A stretch of DNA of 64,000 nucleotides from Sipunculus nudus. Taxonomy: Eukaryota; Annelida; Sipuncula; Golfingiida; Sipunculidae. Of this stretch, positions 59,935 through 64,000 are shown piece after piece. The notes beneath the pieces were generated by a model, which was not told the origin of the DNA, made no database searches, and saw nothing but the letters and a program-made list of their open reading frames with translations. Location: contig CM049308.1 in NCBI GenBank assembly GCA_026874595.1, forward strand, positions 79,778,124-79,842,123. The letters are read 5' to 3'. The position numbers and the translations under genes are program-made. Each line of letters opens with the position of its first letter. Position 1 is the stretch's first letter.

Positions 59935-62900
59935 TGTTATAGAATATTTACATAAGCGTGTTAAATGATATCAGCTCATTTACAAACATCATTACAACAC
60001 AAAAAACTTGGATGAAATATACTATCCAGGCCCTGGAAGCATTCAATCAGTGTCGTTGTGGGGTGCTGGGGAGCCTTCAGATAGAGGGGACTGTGCCGTC
60101 GTGTACCGAGACGAAGACGATATGAATTTGCAAGTAGAGGACTGTCAAAAGGAGCACGACTTCATTTGTATCAAGCAAGATCAAGGTTATGTCCGGTTCT
60201 GAAAATAAGAAGTATATTATAGTTCCATAGGACAATAGAGCCAAAGTATTCATTATAAAAGACCTACATTAATACAGTTTTAATCTTATATTGAAATTCA
60301 CTATCTCCGCATAATTATACAGCGGAATATTTTAGTTGTCATCTAAACATTCCTGAATTGGCAACTAAGTAGTGTTCATTTTTTTCATGGGAAGAATTGA
60401 CGTATAGGGTGAAATAAAGCGGCACTTAGATGTCTGCACGAGTATATATTAGAGATATGTATGATACTCTTTAGCTACAAGTTTTTGCTATTTTGTACAG
60501 AACCAGATGGCTCATATATATGCTGGTGATTCGGTTTAATCGATCAATTTATTGGATCGCATCATCATTTATAAAAAGAACAAAATCAAATATCTTCCTC
60601 AAGCATTCGTTTTGATTTACATTTTCAGTGTTTACGACCCCGAGTAATGTTAATGGCCGGCAATCAACTGTTAGTCCACAAGGACAAAGAGATGGTATGC
60701 TTAAATCTATTTACTTATAATATTGACATTATATGTGAAAAAGATGTATTACTGCAAAAATTTACACACAACACACACACCCGTTTTTGTTAAGTCACAT
60801 TTACCAATCGAAATTTCCTCTTTAGTGCATTGAATTTCAAACTAGGATATTTGAAAGGGCAAAGTAATGTAAACTGGACAAGCATGAAGAGAGAGCTATG
60901 TATTTAAATGTTCAGGGACTAGTTTTTTTTATCAACACCGGGACACGATGATAATCAGTCGATCTGAACAAATTAAAATATGACTTTTGTGTGTTCGCGT
61001 TTATTATTATGGATTGTTGAACTTTTTTTTCAGTTTACCTTGTGGCAATCCTTGCACCGATTGCTATTGTACTATTTATCGTCGCAGTAAGCATCATTGT
61101 ATTCAAAGTATACAAGGTTAGTTTACTTTATAAACACAAAAAATTTTATGTATATGTCCCCGCTATTAAATGATTTCCCGGAACGACTGTATATATACAT
61201 TAACACACAGCCTCCTTTATTATCACAATGCGTATAAAATTGCATAAAAATTCAGCCTGCTTTTGCTAACATAAACCGCCACCTAGATAACCACACGCAT
61301 CTACGAATAAAGGATAAAGATTCAGGTTGAGATTTTAGTTGATTATTTCCAAATTTCCTGTAAATCGGACTAAATGATGCAATACAAAATATGCAGCAGA
61401 GACAGACGACCGGATCCTGTTACTTTGCGAGTATAGCCCGAGACCATCTCAAAACCTTATACCTTGAACGTCACAGGGGTTTTGTTTATTATTTACGATA
61501 ATAAGGTTAATTGTTGACATTTACATCATTTGTCCCCTAAATGACGAATGATTAAGATGGGTGGCATTAAATATACTTTAGCGAACAGGGTTATGGTTCA
61601 AGCTGCTCTTAACATTAAATATTCTAAACCAAATATAAATCCTACTTTAATTTGCGGTTAAAAAAAGCATTATTCCGCTCTAAAGTCCATTTGCCACCAG
61701 ACTCTCTCCGCAGATAGAATGCCGCCTGATCGCTCTCCTCAGACTGTCGCATCCCCGTGCCCAAATCAAAGCCCTACAGTTTCTCGAAATCGCTCATGGG
61801 GGCTGCCGTTTTGTTTACACACAAAAAAAAACTTTTTTCACAGGTCACATGTCGAAACTATGGGTGTAATAGAAATAATAGAACATTTCAATGTACCACA
61901 TTTGCACATATTCATATATGGCCTTAAGATGATGCGAAATTGTAATGTCCTTTGAAGCGATTTTCTTGGTATTGGCACATTACAAGCGGCACTTTTCTAC
62001 CGCTAAAAAACTGAAAGAAAATATAGTATCCTATAACCACGGATAGTATATATAGTTAATCAGAACATTTTTAGTCGATGTTAGACTATTAACAAACGTT
62101 ACTAAGCCAGGGAATGGGCGTAAAGAAGCCAAGGAATGAGCGTTATCATAGTTCCGAGAGCTCATTCAGTTCTTGACCTTGGGTTAAAAATATATTTTTC
62201 ATTGAATGTTATCATAAAATAATAGGTTTCGAATACAACAAGGGCGTATATACTATATAAAGCCGTTAACTGTGACACGTTCCATCATATTCAAAGAACT
62301 GAATGCTGCCACAAAAAAAATTTTTGCATGTCTCCCTGCATTTTATAAAGAGGTGGTTGCCCGAATTATATTCCTATATCAGTTCTGTATATAAAAAGTC
62401 ATAATTTGCAGAAAAGGGTCATGATTCAACAAGAAGAGGATCAGCCAGAATCAATGCCATTAAAAAGAACAGACTCGGGTAAGATATACAGAGAAATATG
62501 AATTTACCTAATTTATAATCACGGTATAATGGTTATTACATGATGGCATACATGTAGCGTTACCTGTAATTACTAGATGGGTACGATTTGTACAATTTTC
62601 TATGACTGTTGAACAATTGCGAATGATCAGAACAATCATATTATTTAAATTTCTTGTAGGTAACTTGCCGGATTTTCAGCAGACGCTCGCCTCAAAGCTG
62701 CTAAGAATGAACAAGAAAATAGATATATGGTCTTTTGAAGAAGATAATATTTGGGTGGCGATAGATGACATATACACAGATGTACAGTGGACGAGACAAG
62801 GGGATTCTGTTAAGGCTGAAAAATACATAGGAATGTTTGACAAGGTGAGTGGGCTGATTTATACCCTGTGGACCACTATATGCTTTGTTACACTTTGAAT

Positions 62901-64000
62901 TAGAAAAAAAAACATCATGCAGAGTATTATTTAAATATTAAACATTAATTTAGCCTTGTTTCAATTCTCAGAAACTACATATTCTGATGCTCACAGTATA
63001 TGTTTGTGTCAAAAAGACGTTTTATGGGATTGTTTTATTTTGTTGTAACAGAAAACGACAAATCAAATAAGGTACTTAATTTGCAACACAACATTATATG
63101 TTATGAAGTTACATTGAACATTAATAGTTGTAAAAGAAAATTATTCTATTTTTTATCTAGTTTATCATCTTTTGTTTCGTTTTAAGCTCAGCTGACTGTA
63201 AGTCTTTTAACTTGACATCCATTTGGCTGAGCGTCATGACCCATGGGTCACTTGTTTCAGGATACAGACAACCTTCGTCCTGAAGGAATCATCGTGTTTG
63301 GAGACGCAGGGAGTGGGAAGACAACCCTCACGAAGAGGATCGCCGTGGACTGGAGCAGAGTAGTCATGGCACAAACGGAAGAGAATGCGATAGAAATACA
63401 CCCGCGGGTAAAGTCCTGCCTGAGCGAGTTCAAATATGTTATACCGCTTTCCTTGAGGGACATTAAAAAAGGTCAGTGCTTCAAGGATATTATGCGTACA
63501 CAGCTGTCAATTAACAGTAATACTGCAGATAACCTGTTTGCTGATTTGGAAACAGTTCCAGAAGACTGTGTTTTAATCTTAGATGGGTATGATGAATTTA
63601 TAGAGGAGAGATCATCGGATATTGTAAATATTGTTCAGGGGAAATTCCTTGCGGGGGTTAATATTATGGTAACTAGTAGGCCATTTGTTGTGAAATCGTC
63701 AAAACTAAAAGACCGGAAATGGGATGTGACAGTTCATCTACATGGTCTCTCTCCAAAGAGCAGAGACGAATACATTGACAGGTTTGCTAGATGTCAGTGT
63801 ATTGAACTAGACAGTGCCAAAGAATTGAAGGAAACTGTCAATAGTGTTGATGATCTTTCTGAAATGAGTCAATGTCCGGCAATTTTGCTGCTTATATGTT
63901 CGCTGTGGCACAAAAGCAAAAATGTGGGTCACACATATACCTCATTTTACAAAGGATTTGTAAAATACATGTGTCTTAGATACTGGAAAAAATATTTCCC
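58128..64000 (+). CDS. Membrane receptor: signal peptide, two CTLDs, TM, then NACHT domain (3' end beyond window)
   Basis: Exons: 58128-58182, 58504-58713, 59169-59276, 59382-59630, 60030-60185, 60629-60694, 61034-61116, 62412-62478, 62660-62844 and 63261-64000 (open). Every GT-AG junction keeps phase (1 through the ectodomain, 0 after TM, 1, 0), giving 639+ codons. Layout: signal peptide 1-18; CTLD1 19-124; CTLD2 125-259 (YWIGLRREEW, LWGAGEPSDRGDC); stalk 260-281; TM 282-309; short basic-acidic juxtamembrane exon 310-331; pre-NACHT exon 332-393; NACHT from 394 with Walker A GDAGSGKTT (about 407) and Walker B LILDGYDEF (about 498). The model predicts extracellular ligand binding coupled to an intracellular STAND ATPase. 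Caveat: ATG 62421 could start a separate cytosolic NLR, leaving a shorter lectin gene. Downstream domains are unseen. Confidence 0.75.
58504..60185 (+). CDS. CTLD exons of the lectin-NACHT gene
   Basis: CTLD1 is encoded by 58504-58713 (CLLKQTWSNAAKCC, SWINLRRE, WTWLHGLN) and 59169-59276 (AGCAAVHKVDN, NCSTLFGQVCQV). CTLD2 is encoded by 59382-59630 and 60030-60185. The split of each CTLD into a long first and short second exon in phase 1, and the order of domains, match the - strand paralogue. EPS replaces EPN, so canonical mannose-type Ca binding is unlikely. A long (AT)n lies in the intron at 59876-59929, and a (TAG)n-like run at 58360-58411. Confidence 0.88.
61034..61116 (+). CDS. Transmembrane exon of the lectin-NACHT gene
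   Basis: Encodes VYLVAILAPIAIVLFIVAVS followed by IIVFKVYK, a single hydrophobic helix with a basic cytosolic edge. It starts in phase 1 and ends in phase 0, as does the TM exon of the paralogue (51077-50968). Past the GTTAGT donor the frame stays open for 18 codons to a TGA at 61171-61173, so intron retention would give a short-tailed isoform. Confidence 0.87.
62412..62844 (+). CDS. Juxtamembrane and pre-NACHT exons
   Basis: Exon 62412-62478 (acceptor GCAG, donor GTAAGA) encodes KRVMIQQEEDQPESMPLKRT followed by DSG. Exon 62660-62844 (phase 1 to 0) starts GNLPDFQQTLASKLLRM, includes FEEDNIWVAIDDIYTDVQW and ends MFDK. The same phase pair (1 to 0) and an LP-start are used by the pre-NACHT exon of the multi-CARD NLR. 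There is no death-fold between TM and NACHT. Confidence 0.78.
63184..63257 (+). repeat. Family A solo end fragment next to a NACHT splice acceptor
   Basis: Reads AAGCTCAGCTGACTGTAAGTC and then GGCTGAGCGTCATGACCCATGGGTCACTTGTT: the left and right ends of family A with the interior lost. The acceptor CAG (63258-63260) of the NACHT exon follows immediately, so the repeat end contributes the pyrimidine stretch 'CTTGTTT'. Confidence 0.8.
63261..64000 (+). CDS. NACHT exon, open at the window edge
   Basis: 740 bases with no stop. Opens DTDNLRPEGIIVFGDAGSGK, then the helix after the P-loop, EFKYVIPLSLRDI (typical NACHT strand 2), CVLILDGYDEF (Walker B with extra acid), NIMVTSRP (sensor 1) and PAILLLICSLW, and continues FVKYMCLRYW at the edge. 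This is the usual NACHT order for animal NLRs; the DGYDEF form is closer to vertebrate NLRs than the DDIDRC form of the multi-CARD gene, so the two are not recent duplicates. Repeats or LRRs, if any, lie beyond 64000. Confidence 0.9.

Overview
The window looks like the nuclear genome of a bivalve-type mollusc. It is A+T-rich, its genes are split by phase-consistent GT-AG introns, there are many (AT)n microsatellites and truncated Ty3/gypsy elements, and much of the sequence consists of long non-coding dispersed elements built from internal tandem units with end motifs such as TGACCCATGGGTCA. The taxon is inferred from repeat style and gene families; no single marker gene proves it.

Layout. 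1-7.7 kb: an interspersed repeat, then a decayed NACHT-LRR pseudogene on the + strand whose last intron holds a Tc1/mariner-like TIR element carrying a nested GC-rich Harbinger-like MITE. 8.7-9.8 kb: a broken Ty3/gypsy pol fragment. 10.9-14.8 kb: a 3.9 kb composite repeat. 16.4-17.6 kb: a second repeat family. 18.2-21.1 kb: a 5'-truncated Ty3/gypsy element with LTR and polypurine tract on the - strand. 21.6-22.5 kb: another TIR element. 22.8-24.5 kb: two exons of a neudesin-like (MAPR/cytochrome b5-like) gene. 26.6-35.5 kb: almost entirely dispersed repeats.

36.6-43.7 kb (- strand): an intact 11-exon NLR-type gene. Its model, built by matching splice phases, is four tandem split CARD-like domains, a linker, NACHT, then LRRs (about 1261 aa). 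The pseudogene at 2-7.7 kb is its paralogue. 46-48.4 kb: repeats. 50.1-57.3 kb (- strand): an eight-exon type I membrane protein with signal peptide, two C-type lectin-like domains (CTLDs), one TM segment and a 17-residue final exon. 58.1-64.0 kb (+ strand, running off the edge): a divergently transcribed paralogue with the same signal-CTLD-CTLD-TM layout, whose exons continue in phase into a NACHT ATPase domain. This predicts a membrane receptor with a lectin outside and an NLR-type ATPase inside.

Together the right half reads as an innate-immune cluster: a cytosolic multi-CARD NLR, a short-tailed lectin receptor and a lectin-NACHT receptor, the last two head to head about 0.8 kb apart. The lectin-TM-NACHT arrangement is the most interesting item. 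It rests on exon phases and intact reading frames, not on transcript data.
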